This document shows, piece after piece, positions 20,760-32,334 of a stretch of DNA of 64,000 nt. Numbering within the stretch: the stretch's first letter is position 1; every line of letters begins with the position of its first letter. A program made the position numbers and the translations under genes. Under the pieces are notes generated by a model. The model saw nothing but the letters and a program-made list of their open reading frames with translations. It did no database searches and was not told the origin of the DNA. The DNA lies in NCBI RefSeq assembly GCF_905220365.1, contig NC_061141.1, forward strand, positions 5,277,501 to 5,341,500. Reading direction: 5' to 3'. Source of the DNA: Vanessa cardui. Lineage: Eukaryota > Arthropoda > Insecta > Lepidoptera > Nymphalidae.

Positions 20760-20932
20760 GGCACTGTGATATATTACCCTTCCCATAAGTCGCGAATGCA
20801 ACTCCAACCTTGACAATTTCGATGCTATCTCTCTTGTGCTTGTTGCTGTAGGGTTTAAACCGGATTACAACAATGCTAAATATTTCTGTTGTGTAGTAGA
20901 ATATGAGTATATGACAAGTGGGTGGTATTACT
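20760..20932 (+). mobile_element. repeat C relative, old
   Basis: CTTGTGCTTGTTGCTGTAGG, TTTAAACCGGATTACAACAA and GACAAGTGGGTGGTATTA are recognisable among many changes. Followed at once by SINE-B. Confidence 0.55.
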
Positions 20933-21179
20933 GACGACCTCCATGGTCGAGTGGTGTGTACACCGGTTTTCATGGGTACGCCACTCTGAGGTCCCGGGTT
21001 CGATTCCCGGCCAAGTCGATGTAGATTACCATTAGTTTTCTATGTTGTCTTGGGTCTGGGTGTTTGTGGTACCGTCGTTACTTCTGATTTCCATAACACA
21101 AGTGCTTCAACTACTTACATTGGGATCAGAGTAATGTATGTGATGTTGTCTCATATTTATTTATTATTTATTTATTTAC
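20933..21179 (+). mobile_element. SINE-B, CCATGG variant
   Basis: One of the best-preserved copies, with intact A-box and B-box and tail CATATTTATTTATTATTTAT. It sits directly after a decayed repeat C and shortly before SINE-A1. Confidence 0.94.
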
Positions 21180-21237
21180 TAATCCATTAAGGTCTTGCAT
21201 GAAGCTCTCCAGTTCATTAAAGTTTTTTTTTTATTTA

Positions 21238-21451
21238 GTAAAGTATCAACAGCCTATAATTTTCCCACTGCTGGACTAAGGCATCCTCTCCAACTAAGGA
21301 GAGGGTTTGGAACATATTCCACCACGCTGTTCCAATGCGGGTTAGTGGAATGCACATGTGGGAAAATTTCGATGAAATTAGACACATGCAGGTGTCTTCA
21401 CGGTGTTTTCCTTCACCGCCGAGCACGAGATGAATTATAAATACAATTAAG

Positions 21452-21510
<59 letters not shown>

Positions 21511-21585
21511 GTGATTGCCTGGGTTTGAACCCGAAGTCATCGGTTAAGATGCACGCGTTCTTACCATTGGACCACCTCATCTCTG
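21238..21585 (-). mobile_element. SINE-A1, full length, with expanded TA tract
   Basis: Reads TATCAACAGCCTATAATTTT to GTTCTTACCATTGGACCACC on the plus strand. The short TATATATA present in the A1 consensus after the tRNA head has grown into about 25 TA units here. Confidence 0.9.
21457..21507. repeat. (AT)n microsatellite inside SINE-A1
   Basis: 51 bp of uninterrupted AT. Other A1 copies have only three to five units at the same position, so this is expansion after insertion. Confidence 0.98.
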
Positions 21586-21990
21586 TTTTTTAATTTATCA
21601 TTTTGATTTTTTAAAATCTCTTGACATCATTTTATAAAAAAAATAAACATAAATATTCCAAGTATCAAATATCGTATGAATAGAAAAATTCAAGTTTTAA
21701 GTTAGCTGGGAAAAATTTTTAGGAATATTTTCAGCTCTAGTGCACTACGAACTGCCTTCACTAATTTCCCCAGAGTATAAGTGGACCTGCAGTAATTGTT
21801 TTTTCATCTGCATAATTGAGACGCTATTCTTAAAATGTACTTTTGTTTCGAAAATATACGTCGTAGATTCTAATGTATTTCGTACATTGTATTTTTATTT
21901 TAATTAAATATATATATAAATACGTACATACTCAATCAAAAAATTACCATAGCTGGTGAAACCCAGTATGTTTGTGTAGTTACTTTACTA

Positions 21991-22182
21991 TAAATAAATA
22001 AGTATGAGACAACAAAACATACATTACTCTGTAGCTAAAGCAAACCACAAATGCCCAGACCCAAGACAACTTAGAAAATTAATGATAATCCACATCGACT
22101 CGGACGAGAATCGAACCCGGGACCTCGGAGTGGCATGCCTGTGAATACCGGTGTACACACCACTCGACCACGGAGGTCGTCA
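21991..22182 (-). mobile_element. SINE-B with internal deletion
   Basis: Tail TAAATAAATAAGTATGAGAC, then TTACTCTGTAGCTAAAGCAA jumps to ACCACAAATGCCC, losing about 40 bases. The head ends at CCACGGAGGTCGTCA. Confidence 0.88.
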
Positions 22183-22516
22183 AAGTATAATCGAAACAAA
22201 TATTTTAAAAATGTTTTGTTTAAAATCTTTTAATTTTTTTTCATTTGTCTAATAGCAATGACCTCTTTAACGCCTCTTTAATTAAGTAAAATGTATCCTC
22301 CCTCGCAGTTAATATTCCTCAACATCCGAACATCTACATACTAAAATTTCACGCTAGAAAAGATAGAAACCGCAGCTGCACGATAAGCGAGTGTTAAATA
22401 TACTCAGCTTAGATTATGTCGCAGTGGTGGCTGATGCCGCCGCTGCAGATTAAACAAATATTACCCCGTGATAATGTGCACCTATGAATTGTATAGACAC
22501 GGCACATATCTATGCA

Positions 22517-22610
22517 TACTAATATGATAAATGTGAAAGTAACTCTGTCTGCCTGTCTCTCTTGCACAACCAAACCAGTTAATTGAATTTGATGAAATCT
22601 GATTATAAAA
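22517..22610 (+). repeat. repeat H
   Basis: AAATGTGAAAGTAACTCTGT, CTGCCTGTCTCTC, AATTGAATTTGATGAAATCT. Confidence 0.6.
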
Positions 22611-23528
22611 TAAGTTTGTTTTAAAAAGTTATACTCAAAGTTTACCTGTGCCTATAAAATCTGCTTACATATTGCATAATGGTTTAGAGTTTGGAGGTAA
22701 ATCATAAGATATTAACAAAAGACATACACTTATTACATTGCAGAATTTACATAATAAAATTTAATAATTTGCGCAATAATAATTATTTTATACAGTAAGT
22801 TTTTATTTATTTCAAAACTAAAAAGAAAACTACGAGATAAGGCAATAGCCATAGTTTTTAAATAAATTTTAATTTATTAATTTATTGTAATTATATATTT
22901 TTATAAGAATAATTTAAAGGTATATTCATTAATAAATTTAAAATAGCGACGTTATTGTATTTTATGACTTGGAACAACGCTACTTTTTCGAAACAGATCG
23001 TAATATATTAAAAAAATCACATATACTTATATACTTCGCGATTATATTATATTTTCACATCGTATAATTATCACTATCTTTACTAAGTTCTTAATATTAT
23101 TTAGTTTATATTTTCATTATATACTAATTTTATTACATATACTACATAACCCTCTAAACCCAGTATAAACTCTACTACAACATAGGTTTTATATACTATC
23201 AATCTATTCAGAGAGAGATTTATACTAATTCAAATGTACTACTTTTTATTAATCTGATATTCAAAATTATAACCCTACCACATTAAATAGCGGTTCATGT
23301 CTATGCGATTGCAAGTCTTCGAATCGCCAACAGCTTTCGGCGCGTAATATCCAGCAATATCAATACGACCGGAGCTGAGAAATGAACGCCACCCACCAAT
23401 ATTATTGTGACTAAGTACTATCGAATAGACTTCAGTATTTGATTGGAGTTCAATTTGTTTTGCGTCAAAATATATTTATGTAGTTACTTTACAAATGTTA
23501 AAACAATCTGTTAAATATTTTAAAAAGA
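22611..23528. other. no gene seen
   Basis: Very AT-rich. The last 250 bases contain a slightly GC-richer patch (CAACAGCTTTCGGCGCG) without a frame. Confidence 0.45.
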
Positions 23529-23828
23529 AGCCGAGATGGCCCAGTGGTTAGAACACGTGCATCTTAAACGATGATTTCGGGTTCTAACCCAGGCAAGCAC
23601 CACTATATATATGTGCTTAATTTGTCTTTATAATTCATCTTGTACTCGGCGGTGAAGGAAAACATCGTGAGGAAACCTGCAAGTGACAAATTTCATAGAA
23701 ATTCTGCCACATGTGTATTCCACCAACCCGCATTGGAACAGCGTGGTGGAATATGTTCCAAACCTTCTCCTCAAAGGGAGAGGAAGCCTTTAGCCCAGCA
23801 GTGGGAATTTATAGGCTGTTGTTGTTAC
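23529..23828 (+). mobile_element. SINE-A mosaic copy
   Basis: The 5' half has the A1 segment CACTATATATATGTGC. The 3' half has A2 features: GACAAATTTCATAG, TTCTCCTCAAAGGG and the TTGTTGTTA tail. The B-box is altered (GGTTCTAACCC). Confidence 0.88.
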
Positions 23829-24281
23829 TAAAAATAAAAACGATGAATGAATGTATGTAAATATGGCTTGAATAGTCTAAATTAAAGTTTTTACAAGCGT
23901 GTAAGTTATAAGAGAGGTCATTATAATAACTACTTTCATCCACCACAAATAAGTTAAAAAGAAAATCTGTCGCGAACTCTAATTCATTATCGTTATTCAC
24001 ATGAGTATATGTCTTCGGTATTTATATATTATTTATATAGATTCAAAATGTCATTTATACTTTTTAAAAACATTCGAATGAAAATTTTAACAGATAACAC
24101 CGATTCCAAAAAAGCATTCACTACGAAACGAATATTTAAATAGAACTGGCTTTTACAATAAAATATTAAACTGGTCGTTGAATAACATAACTCAAACCAG
24201 TATTTATATTATATTAACATCTATGATATTCTAGTATTAACTAATTAATAAATAAAATTTTAAAGTAATATATATAGCTAC

Positions 24282-24569
24282 ATTTTTATGGTATAGGTTG
24301 GCGGACGAGCATGTGGGCCACCTGATGGCAAGTGGTCACCATCACCCATAGACAATGACGCTGTAAGAAATATTAGCTATTCTTTACATCGTCAATGTGT
24401 CACCAACCTTGGGAACTAAGATGTTATGCCCCTAGTGCCTGTAGTTACACTAGCTCACTCACCCTTCAAACCGGAACACAACAATACTGAGTACTGTTAT
24501 CTGGCGGAAGAGTAACTGACGAGTGGGTGGTACCTACCCAGACGGGCTAGCATAAAGCCCTACCACCAC
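24282..24569 (+). mobile_element. repeat C, full length
   Basis: Complete from TTTTATGGTATAGGTTGGCG to AAAGCCCTACCACCA. CATTTTT on both sides may be a 7-bp duplication. Confidence 0.92.
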
Positions 24570-24707
24570 TTCATTTTTCTTGCTTAAAAGATGCAACGGA
24601 GACAAAATATTACTGTATGATACTGTCATTTTTTATTTATAAAGACTTAATAAATTATGCGCAAGAGGTTAATTAAGAAGAAGAATCGTAGTATCTGTCC
24701 CAATATA

Positions 24708-26279
24708 CACACATCAACATTGTCTAGGGATATTTTGCATTTACGCAATTATTTCAAAATTTATTAGAGATAACATGCAACATAGTTATATATTTATAAA
24801 GCCCATTTATCTGACTATACTCCAAAATAAAAAATAAACCTCATTATTTTGCGTAAACATTTTATAATTAAATATAGAAAAAAAACGTAAAATAATGGTA
24901 AAACTAACAATTAATGTTTGCCTCAAGAAAATATGAAAAATATAGAAAAGTTATTGTTTTTAACAGTCATTTTAACAATCAGTAGTCTGTAAAACCGCCT
25001 AGGACATTTATAACGGTCCTGCAAAAATGTTTCATACTTTGGATTGAGTTATCCAAGTCTTGCTGCGGTATATTGTCCCAGGTCCGACTAAGATGCAAAA
25101 AAAGTTGCTCTTCCGTCGCAATATTTGCAAGGAAATTCCTCAAAGCCCTTCTTTGGAGTATGTCCCATGCATGCTCTACGGAGTTTAGGTCAGGTGATTG
25201 GACGGGCCAGCCTCAGACCGATACGTCTTGTTCCTGCAACCAACTCGTCACCACTCTCACTGTGTGCCAACGGGCGTTATCGTGCATGAGCGTGAATTCT
25301 TGGCTCATTTTTAGTCTATAGGGCTAAATTATTGGCACAAGCATCTCGTTACGGTATGTTTCGGCCACCATGGTGTTTCTGATCCAAACGAGGTCTGTTC
25401 TTCCAACAAGATGAATTTTCGCCCAAACCATAATTATCCCGCTGTGGTATGAACGAACTTTCTGAAGATGTTGCAGTCGGATATTATGACCAGGGAATCG
25501 CCAAACACGTACTCTACGTGTATCGGGATGGAAACCGAACCGGGACTCATCGGTAAGCAGCATTACAGACCACTGGTTATCTTCCGAGAGCAAATTTACA
25601 CGAACATCGCCCACGATTTCCTTAGCGTATTGCTGGAGGACGAAGCGGCGGTGAGAATGAAGGTTAGCTTAATGCAGCCTTCTCCTTACAGTTTGGTCAT
25701 TCACAAGCAACTGGTCCTCTGGCTGGCGCCTCTGAAGAAATTGCAGTGCCGTAACATTTGGTTCTCTTTTCGCGATAACTAGCAAATATCGGTCTTGTCG
25801 TTGAGTGGTTATGCGCTTGCCACCTGGATATCTTTCCGTCACTTCACCGGTAGCACGGTAGCGTGACCATAACCTAGATATAACGTTTTGTCTTGTTCCA
25901 ATCGCTTCAGCTATACTTCGTTGAGTAGCCCCAGGTTGGAGCATGTCTACTGCCCTTAGCATTTCTTCTTTCGTTAAATGGCGCCGCTGGATGATGCACA
26001 CAATAGGTTTAACTCGAAATTAATCGATAATTTGTTATAAAACTTAAATTTGACACAAAAAAATATCTCAATATGACTGTAGGTAAACGAAACTCTCGGG
26101 TATCGCTACCATTATGTCGAGTAACTATTTTATTATTTTTTATTTTTTTCAAATTCAAATTTAGAATCGTCCAAGAAGGTTTACAAAATAGTTTTTAATC
26201 AAAACATTTTAAAACTTGCTATGATTTTTTGAGTTTAAGAATTTTATTCAAAATATCCCTAGACGGTGTTGATGTGTAT
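24708..26279 (-). mobile_element. Tc1-family DNA transposon, full length but inactive
   Basis: Terminal inverted repeats of about 28 bp lie at 24710-24738 and 26249-26277. They share CACATCAACA and GTCTAGGGATATTTTG and are flanked by TA-rich sequence. The 1.57-kb span and a single transposase frame between the ends fit Tc1. The left end carries two extra bases (CA) relative to the right end, so the exact outer border is uncertain. Confidence 0.88.
24979..26001 (-). pseudogene. Tc1 transposase, three in-frame stops
   Basis: A single 341-codon frame runs the whole length without a frameshift. It is broken by TAA (25671-25669, after TVRRRLH), TAG (25326-25324, after EMLVPII) and TGA (near 25230, before GWPVQSPDLN). 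The N-terminal half has the paired helix-turn-helix DNA-binding region (HLTKEEMLRAVDMLQPGATQ). The catalytic acids are the D of LLTDESRF, the D of MHDNARWHT and the E of LNSVEHAWD, with 34 residues between the last two (DD34E). The expected start codon is absent: the first in-frame codon used here is GTG. All three breaks are point changes, so loss of function by simple decay is likely. Confidence 0.9.
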
Positions 26280-27142
26280 ACATATACGTTCTTTATTATT
26301 ACATAAAATAAGTTGTTACCTTTTAAATATATGTAATAATTATGTGTGCTTAAAATGTGATATTGGTACAGAACATGCACAACTTATTTATACGAAAGTA
26401 CCTACTCTATAAAATATCCAAAAGACAATTTAAATACTGTATTGTGCTCGGAACATACGATTACTCAAAAAAAAAAATTATTTAAGCACAATAAATATAA
26501 CATACTGTTGGAATAATACAAAAACTCTCCTCACAATCAATACTTTATCTCTCCTGAAGTGGTTCACAATCAAAACTGGTATAAGATTGATTTTTTTCTC
26601 AATCCTTCCAATTCGACGATTAAAGTAGGAATGACCAGGCTTACTCCTAGTATTTAATATTTACACGCCCCTCCTCCGACTGTAGCGACATCCGGTTTTG
26701 ATTTATTTAAAGAAACCATTTAGTTTAGTCAAAACCGGATGTTGACAACCAAGGTAATTTGTAACAACTATATAAATCGAATTATTTATGCTGGTAATAC
26801 TTTAATGCATTAAAACAATAAAATATGATCATATTAAAATAAATATGCTAACAATACAAAACCGAAAAGAATTAAAGTCATCACAATTTCCAACGACAGT
26901 TTAATCTTAATAAAAACAAATTAAAAATGAATTTGACTCAAAGCGTTTTATAATCAAACACAAACCGTTTCAACTTGAAAGTTAACACATACGATGTTAA
27001 ATGAAACGAGTCGAGGCGTGCCTTTATCAGCTCTCCTTGTAACTCAGGAAATGAGATTTTTGCCTACGCCAACGTTGAACGAACAGTTAGCGAGCGTATA
27101 GAGGTACTGCACATTGAACTCGTTAAGATAATATTAAAAATA
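26280..27142. other. no gene seen
   Basis: Flank of the Tc1 element. It holds the hairpin at 26688 and otherwise unique AT-rich sequence. Confidence 0.45.
26688..26742. repeat. inverted repeat, 14-bp arms
   Basis: ACATCCGGTTTTGA (26688-26701) and its reverse complement (26729-26742) around a 27-bp AT-rich loop. Confidence 0.95.
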
Positions 27143-27154
27143 TATGTATTCTTA

Positions 27155-27460
27155 GAGTCGAGATGGCCCAGTGGTTAGAACGCGTGCATCTTAACCGATG
27201 ATTGCGGTTTCAAACCCAGGCAGGCACCGCTGATTCATGTGCTTAATTTGTCTTTATAATTCATCTCGTGCTCAGCGGTGAAGGAAAACATCGTGAGGAA
27301 ACCTGCATGTGACAAATTTCATTGGAATTCTGCCACATGTGTATTCCACCAACCCGCATTGGAACAGCGTGGTGGAATATGTTCCAAGCCTTCTCCTCAA
27401 ACGGAGAGGAGGCCTTTAGCCCAGCAGTGGGAATTTATAGGCTGTTGTTGTTGTTTGTTG
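27155..27460 (+). mobile_element. SINE-A2, full length
   Basis: Flanked by a 12-bp duplication TATGTATTCTTA (27143-27154 and 27461-27472). Intact A-box; B-box GTTTCAAACCC; GTTGTTGTTGTTTGTTG tail. Confidence 0.95.
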
Positions 27461-27716
27461 TATGTATTCTTATTCAAAAGTAAAGTAACAGCCAGTATCT
27501 CACTGCTGGAATAAGATCTTATACACATATATATCAGAGCAGGATTTAGCGAGCACGAGGCCCTTAGAAAATTCTTTTAATCAATGCTTTGATCAGCTTT
27601 GTGCTAAAGTATCAAGTAGTAAAAAACAATTCAATACTCAATAGGTTTATTTGATATCTATCAGTTAGGTTACGCTCATTATAGTGGTTTAATTAATTAG
27701 ACTTAGATTAGAAGCA

Positions 27717-27975
27717 TATTATTCGATACAAGATTCAATAGATGATAAAAAAGCGTGCAGTTAATACCTGTTGACTTCCAAGCATATTAATTTAAATAAT
27801 TATATTAACTAACATGACTTTGAATTTTTTAAATGTTGTAAAAGAGTAACTACTGAGTTCCTTGCCGGTTCTTCTCGGTAGAATCTACTTTCCGAACCGG
27901 TAGTAGCTTCACTTAATCGTAAAATGACGATTCAAAAGTGCTTGTAAAAGCCTACTTGAATAATGTTTATTTTGA
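27717..27975 (+). mobile_element. repeat F: LINE 3' end
   Basis: The coding remnant YYSIQDSIDDKKACS ends at a TAA. The conserved 3' untranslated region follows (CTTGCCGGTTCTTCTCGG, AAAGTGCTTGTAAAAGCC) with a TTTTGATTTTT tail. It aligns with the minus-strand copy at 57530-57965. Confidence 0.75.
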
Positions 27976-28084
27976 TTTTTTTTTGAGATTAATAATTAGG
28001 TCCCAGTCAAGTACTATTAATTAATAGTCTAATAGATAGCTGTACTGAAGACTGATGACACAAATTACTATTTAAAAAACAAAA

Positions 28085-28185
28085 ATTCTTAGGCAAAGAT
28101 GGGCTTTGTTTAAAAATGCGGGCCCCCTGTTTCGCGGGTCCCGTTGCAATTGCTTTTGCAATTGGATGGATCTTCATTGGGTCTT
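28085..28185. mobile_element. GC-rich repeat fragment
   Basis: GCGGGCCCCCTGTTTCGCGG followed by an imperfect palindrome around GCAATTGCTTTTGCAATTG. It stands out in G+C from its flanks and looks like part of an old DNA element, possibly linked to CAGGATTTAGCGAGCACGAG at 27540. Confidence 0.3.
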
Positions 28186-28787
28186 CATATATGAATAGAA
28201 TTAGTTGCGAGTTACGTTTATGCTTAAGTTTATTTTGGTGAATAAGATCAAACTTTGAATATGTCGTTCGTTCGTTTGAAGTTTTATCGGAATTGAATCA
28301 GGTATGTATCACAACTAATATAAATTCGTAGAGCCCCAGTTTAATTAAAACCGAAAGAGATTAATTATAAACATGAATTAACGTCGGTTAAGATTTAAAT
28401 CTCATTTATTTTAAAAATAACTTTCTAATTTTTAAATATCTTTTTTGAATTTAATTAATGTAGTTTTAAATAAAACAATATATATATCAGACTATTTTAA
28501 TCTTAAAATATTGTTATTGTAATTTTATATATAAAATATTCATTATATTTTTAATAATATATTAACATAAATTACATAATATATATTCCCCATTACAATC
28601 CACTGTTAGCATAACAAACATCAGCGTAAAGAGATCACTCATTTTATGGACGTCGTATCAAAAAAGTTACTTTCCGTAGCAGTCGACTTTCAACCCTTAA
28701 ATCATTAAGCAGATGTGTTTTCTAGGAAGGTAAACATGTTTTATTCTCTGTATATTATAGACTAGCAGTTTAAGGCTATTAGATGTC

Positions 28788-28903
28788 TTTTTTTTAATTT
28801 AATTTACATCCACGGGCTCGCAGATGCCCGTGCCTTTTTTACATTTTGACGTTTTGTATTTTATACTAAACATCAGCAGATCTTCGCTGGAAATCATTCT
28901 TGT
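28788..28903 (-). mobile_element. repeat I
   Basis: CAGCAGATCTTCGCTGGAAA at the 5' end and CGGGCATCTGCGAGCCCGTG (minus strand) near the A-rich tail. It has the same extent as the copy at 14467. Confidence 0.7.
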
Positions 28904-29063
28904 CGTCTTCTTGGGAGACGTGGCCTACACTGACTTTTTTTTAATAATATATACATAATCTATAATAAATAATATATGATAAAAATTATTAGATGCTTTT
29001 AGATGTCATGTGTTGGGCAAAAAATAGGCTTTGTCTTCCTTGTATTTCATATTTGCTTCATAC

Positions 29064-29150
29064 TAAATTTAATGAAATTCAGTTCAGCGGACTGTCGTGA
29101 AAGAACGACAGACAGAGTTACTTTCACATTTATAATAATAATATAAATTA
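29064..29150 (-). repeat. repeat H
   Basis: AATTTAATGAAATTCAGTTC, CGTGAAAGAACGACAGACAG and AGTTACTTTCACATTTATAA: the minus strand of the unit at 18258. Confidence 0.6.
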
Positions 29151-29237
29151 TTACCTGATGAGGCTTCTTTAGAGCCCGTATCGAGACCACTTTAAATTCA
29201 ACCGCCTTATAGCAAATCTTAGTATTGTGTATGTATA

Positions 29238-29345
29238 GTTTGACGAGTGAGTGAGCCAGTATAAATGGGTGTTATATCGTAGATATTCAAGTTTACGGTG
29301 CGATGGTGATGTAAGGAATGGTTAATATTTCTTAAACCGTCAATG
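29238..29345 (-). mobile_element. repeat C, old fragment
   Basis: GAGTGAGTGAGCCAGTATAA and GATGTAAGGAATGGTTAATA with TTTCTTA match the minus strand of repeat C. Confidence 0.5.
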
Positions 29346-30329
29346 TTTATTATATTGACCACTTTATTCAAGTATTCTGTTTGTAACTAAACCTTACCTA
29401 AATAATAAAAATCCTTAATGAAATGTATTTAGCAGTGTTTTAAAGTAATAACAATTATAAATAATTCAATATATAAACATTACACTTATTTAGTGTTAGC
29501 CAAAGTAAATAATACTTTAAAATCTATAATTTTCAATATAAGAAAAATCTTTTCATTACCTAAATATGATATCATTTATAAACTAATGGCACACAAACAT
29601 TTCTGATCAGTCATTTTACATTCAGCGATAGAAGTAGTTTGAGCAACTAATTGGATAAATAATTCTTCCAATAGCCAAAACTAGCATCAATATCACATAG
29701 AATAAAAACTTCTGCTCATAAAGAAGCACTTAAAAGCTAACTTCGTGTTAACATCTTAACGATGTTTCATGATTTCTGTAATCAAGAAAGTCCACTTATT
29801 CATTCCCGCAAACCGCCAACGAACGGGAATAAATGTAAGTGAGTAAGAGGGAGTGCGTTTTAGTAACTCGGAGGCCTTAATCTTTTTGTAAGGGCATTCC
29901 GTGCTCGACTCAAGAGACAAGTGCCCAGTAATGGATATCTATTAGCCGCAGAACCAAGGGATAGGGCTGGCGTTCTTTTTTTAAAATATAAAATACATTT
30001 AGTGTATATTAATTCGTGTAACCTTCATACAAGTTGTGTGATAAACTATTGATAGCGAATTGATATTTGGTTCGTTTATTTGGAATATGACGAAATATGA
30101 ACTAAACAACTTTTATTTAATTATAAAAGAAATATATATTCTTATTAGTAATTACTAATATGATATGACTGTAAATAGCCAATGATTATTTAAAAAAATT
30201 AATAGCAAACGAATTGTATGATCATTATAATTAAAACGAATTATCGTTGTTTCACAAAATACACACTTTAGAATGAAATATTCGTTCAAATCATTAAAAA
30301 AAATGTCATATTTTTTCGCAAACAAACAA
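29346..30329. other. no gene seen
   Basis: Unique AT-rich sequence leading up to the CpG-richer island at 30330. Confidence 0.45.
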
Positions 30330-30480
30330 CAGCCCTGCTGCCTAACCCCCATCCATTACAGTGATTTCCGACACTCGCCTGACGTAGCGACGCTCACTTA
30401 CCGCGGGATCAAAGAATCTGTTTCGCGTTGAGTACATGGGACTTCAGGTAAATATTATCGTAATTTATTTTATCAAAGTA
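30330..30480. promoter_or_regulatory. CpG-richer, repeat-free island with splice-donor-like sites
   Basis: This short stretch is richer in CG dinucleotides than its surroundings and matches none of the repeats here. A strong donor-like CGCGGTAAGTGAG lies on the minus strand (about 30391-30404). On the plus strand ATGGGACTTCAG is followed by GTAAAT. It might be a first exon or promoter of a gene whose other exons lie elsewhere. That is inference only. Confidence 0.15.
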
Positions 30481-30644
30481 TTCAGAATAACAATGCAATC
30501 ATATAGTCCTGATCCCGGTGAAGAATATATATTTTAAGCTTAATTAATTAAACAAACTGGTATAGATGTGTCATCCTTAATCACACAATGGAACTTTGTT
30601 TTAAGATATATAAAAGTATACTCTATTAACATTATATATATGTA

Positions 30645-30706
30645 TTATCGAGTAGGCTTTTACAAGCACTTTTGAATCGACATTATTCTTTGTTACCACC
30701 ATTCGG
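30645..30706 (-). mobile_element. repeat F fragment
   Basis: GAGTAGGCTTTTACAAGCAC and TTTGAATCG match the reverse complement of the F 3' end. It abuts the repeat C copy at 30711. Confidence 0.5.
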
Positions 30707-30710
30707 ACAA

Positions 30711-31003
30711 GACGGGCTTGCACAAAGCCCGGTAGGCCGTCTGGGTAGGTACCACCCACTCATCAGTTATTCTACCGCCAAATAACAGTACACAGTATTG
30801 TTGTGTGCCGGTTTAAAGGGTGAGTGAGCCAGTGTAACTACAGTCACAAGGGACATAACATCTTAGTTCGCAAGGTTGGTGGCATATGACGATGTAAGGA
30901 ATAGTTAATGTTTCTTACAGCGTCATTGTCTATGGGTGATGGTGACCACTTACCATCAGGTGGCCCATATGCTCCTCCGCCAACCTATACCATAAAAAAA
31001 AAC
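30711..31003 (-). mobile_element. repeat C with a small inversion at its end
   Basis: The body is complete on the minus strand. The terminal 20 bases (30711-30730, GACGGGCTTGCACAAAGCCC) are in the opposite orientation to the rest of the copy. The segment is a near-palindrome (GGGCTT...AAGCCC), which favours flipping. Confidence 0.92.
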
Positions 31004-31744
31004 TACTCTGTTATTGTTCTGCATGCAGATTCCATTGAAGAAAATTTAATATTATATATTAGCTTGACGCGTCATTATTGGGTTGTAATGGTAATTAAAG
31101 GTTTAATCTATACATATAAATACCCATAGATATAAAAATTGTGATAAAACGGCAACCATTTCTTACATCATCGACATATTTCCTTCAAATCAATTTCAAT
31201 CCCTTTTGCACATAATTAAACTGGGGGTAAATTCTAAAAAATTATATTAGCTGTGATATGTACCCGATTGTATCCTACTTCAAATAATATAAATATTTGA
31301 ATTTGATCACAATAAATCTCTGCTTAAATTGCACCCGTGCGAAGCCGGGGCGATTCGCTTGTATAACATAATATACAAATTTTACCTGAAAATAAATTGA
31401 GCGGTGCGTCGAAGTTTACAAATCAGTATACAGCTATAAGCTGTGGCTGCAATCTGATCGTCTATAAAGGATGGCCAGCTGGTCCGTCGAGCTATCAAAA
31501 CTTTAAGACACAGTAGGTCTACGATTTACGATCGGCAGTTGTAGTCAGTAAGCAAAGCGATAACTTAGCCTATTCTTGTTTGTAGTGTAAAACATTTTTT
31601 TATGAATAAACAAAATCTGAAAAATACTTAATACTTATGCTTATGTAACTATATCAATCAAAATAAAATTAACTATGATTTTGAACTATTAGGGTGAGTT
31701 GGAGAAAGATCAGCAATGGGGTAAGTACTGGGTACTTTTTATGT

Positions 31745-32064
31745 AAAGCAAAAGTAAAGTAACAGCCTGTAAATTTCCCACTGCTGGGCTAAGGCATCCC
31801 ATTAAGGAGAGGGTTTGGAACATATTCCATCACGCTGTTCCAATGCAGATTGGTGGAATGCACATGTGACACAATTTCTGTAAAATCAGGTTTCCTCACG
31901 ATGTTTCCCTTCACCGCCGAGCACGAGCTGAATTATAAACACAAATTAAGCACATATATATGTATAGTGGTGCTTGCCTGGGTTTGACCCCAAAATAATC
32001 ATCCCCAAATCATCGGTTACGATGCACGCGTTCTAACCACTGGGCCATCTCAGATGTAAGTTTT
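31745..32064 (-). mobile_element. SINE-A1, full length
   Basis: Flanked by a 12-bp duplication TACTTTTTATGT (31733-31744 and 32065-32076). The tail (GTAAAGTAACAGCC on the plus strand) is at the left, and the head ends at GGGCCATCTCAGATG. The B-box region carries an insertion (CCCAAAATAATC). Confidence 0.94.
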
Positions 32065-32334
32065 TACTTTTTATGTGTTGTTTTCTACTCAATAGAAGCA
32101 GTTTTATTTACTTGCATAATGAAACTGCATCTATTCTTCATATTTACGTATGTGTTGTGGCTATTGAACAATTTAAATAATTAACACAAATTTAAAGCTT
32201 ATGTCAAAATAACATTCATAAATAAAAAAAAATTAATGCAAGATTATATTCCTGATAAAAAAGTATGACCTTAGTATTTCTAGGTAGGGTATGTGTAAAT
32301 TTAATAGTGCTTTATGGAGATACTTTGTAATTAA

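Noticed and set aside
21235..21540. 101-codon minus-strand frame with a long Tyr-Ile repeat
   Set aside because: It is SINE-A1 plus the TA microsatellite, not a gene.
23640..23831. A recurring 60-75-codon frame (ENIVRKPACDKFHRNSATCV-like) at 23640, 27278, 51049, 57278 and 58709
   Set aside because: It is the body of SINE-A read in one frame. It recurs only because the SINE recurs, lacks a proper start, and runs out into the tail.
25073..25782. Plus-strand frames across the Tc1 element
   Set aside because: They are shadows of the transposase, which reads correctly on the minus strand with its helix-turn-helix and DDE residues.
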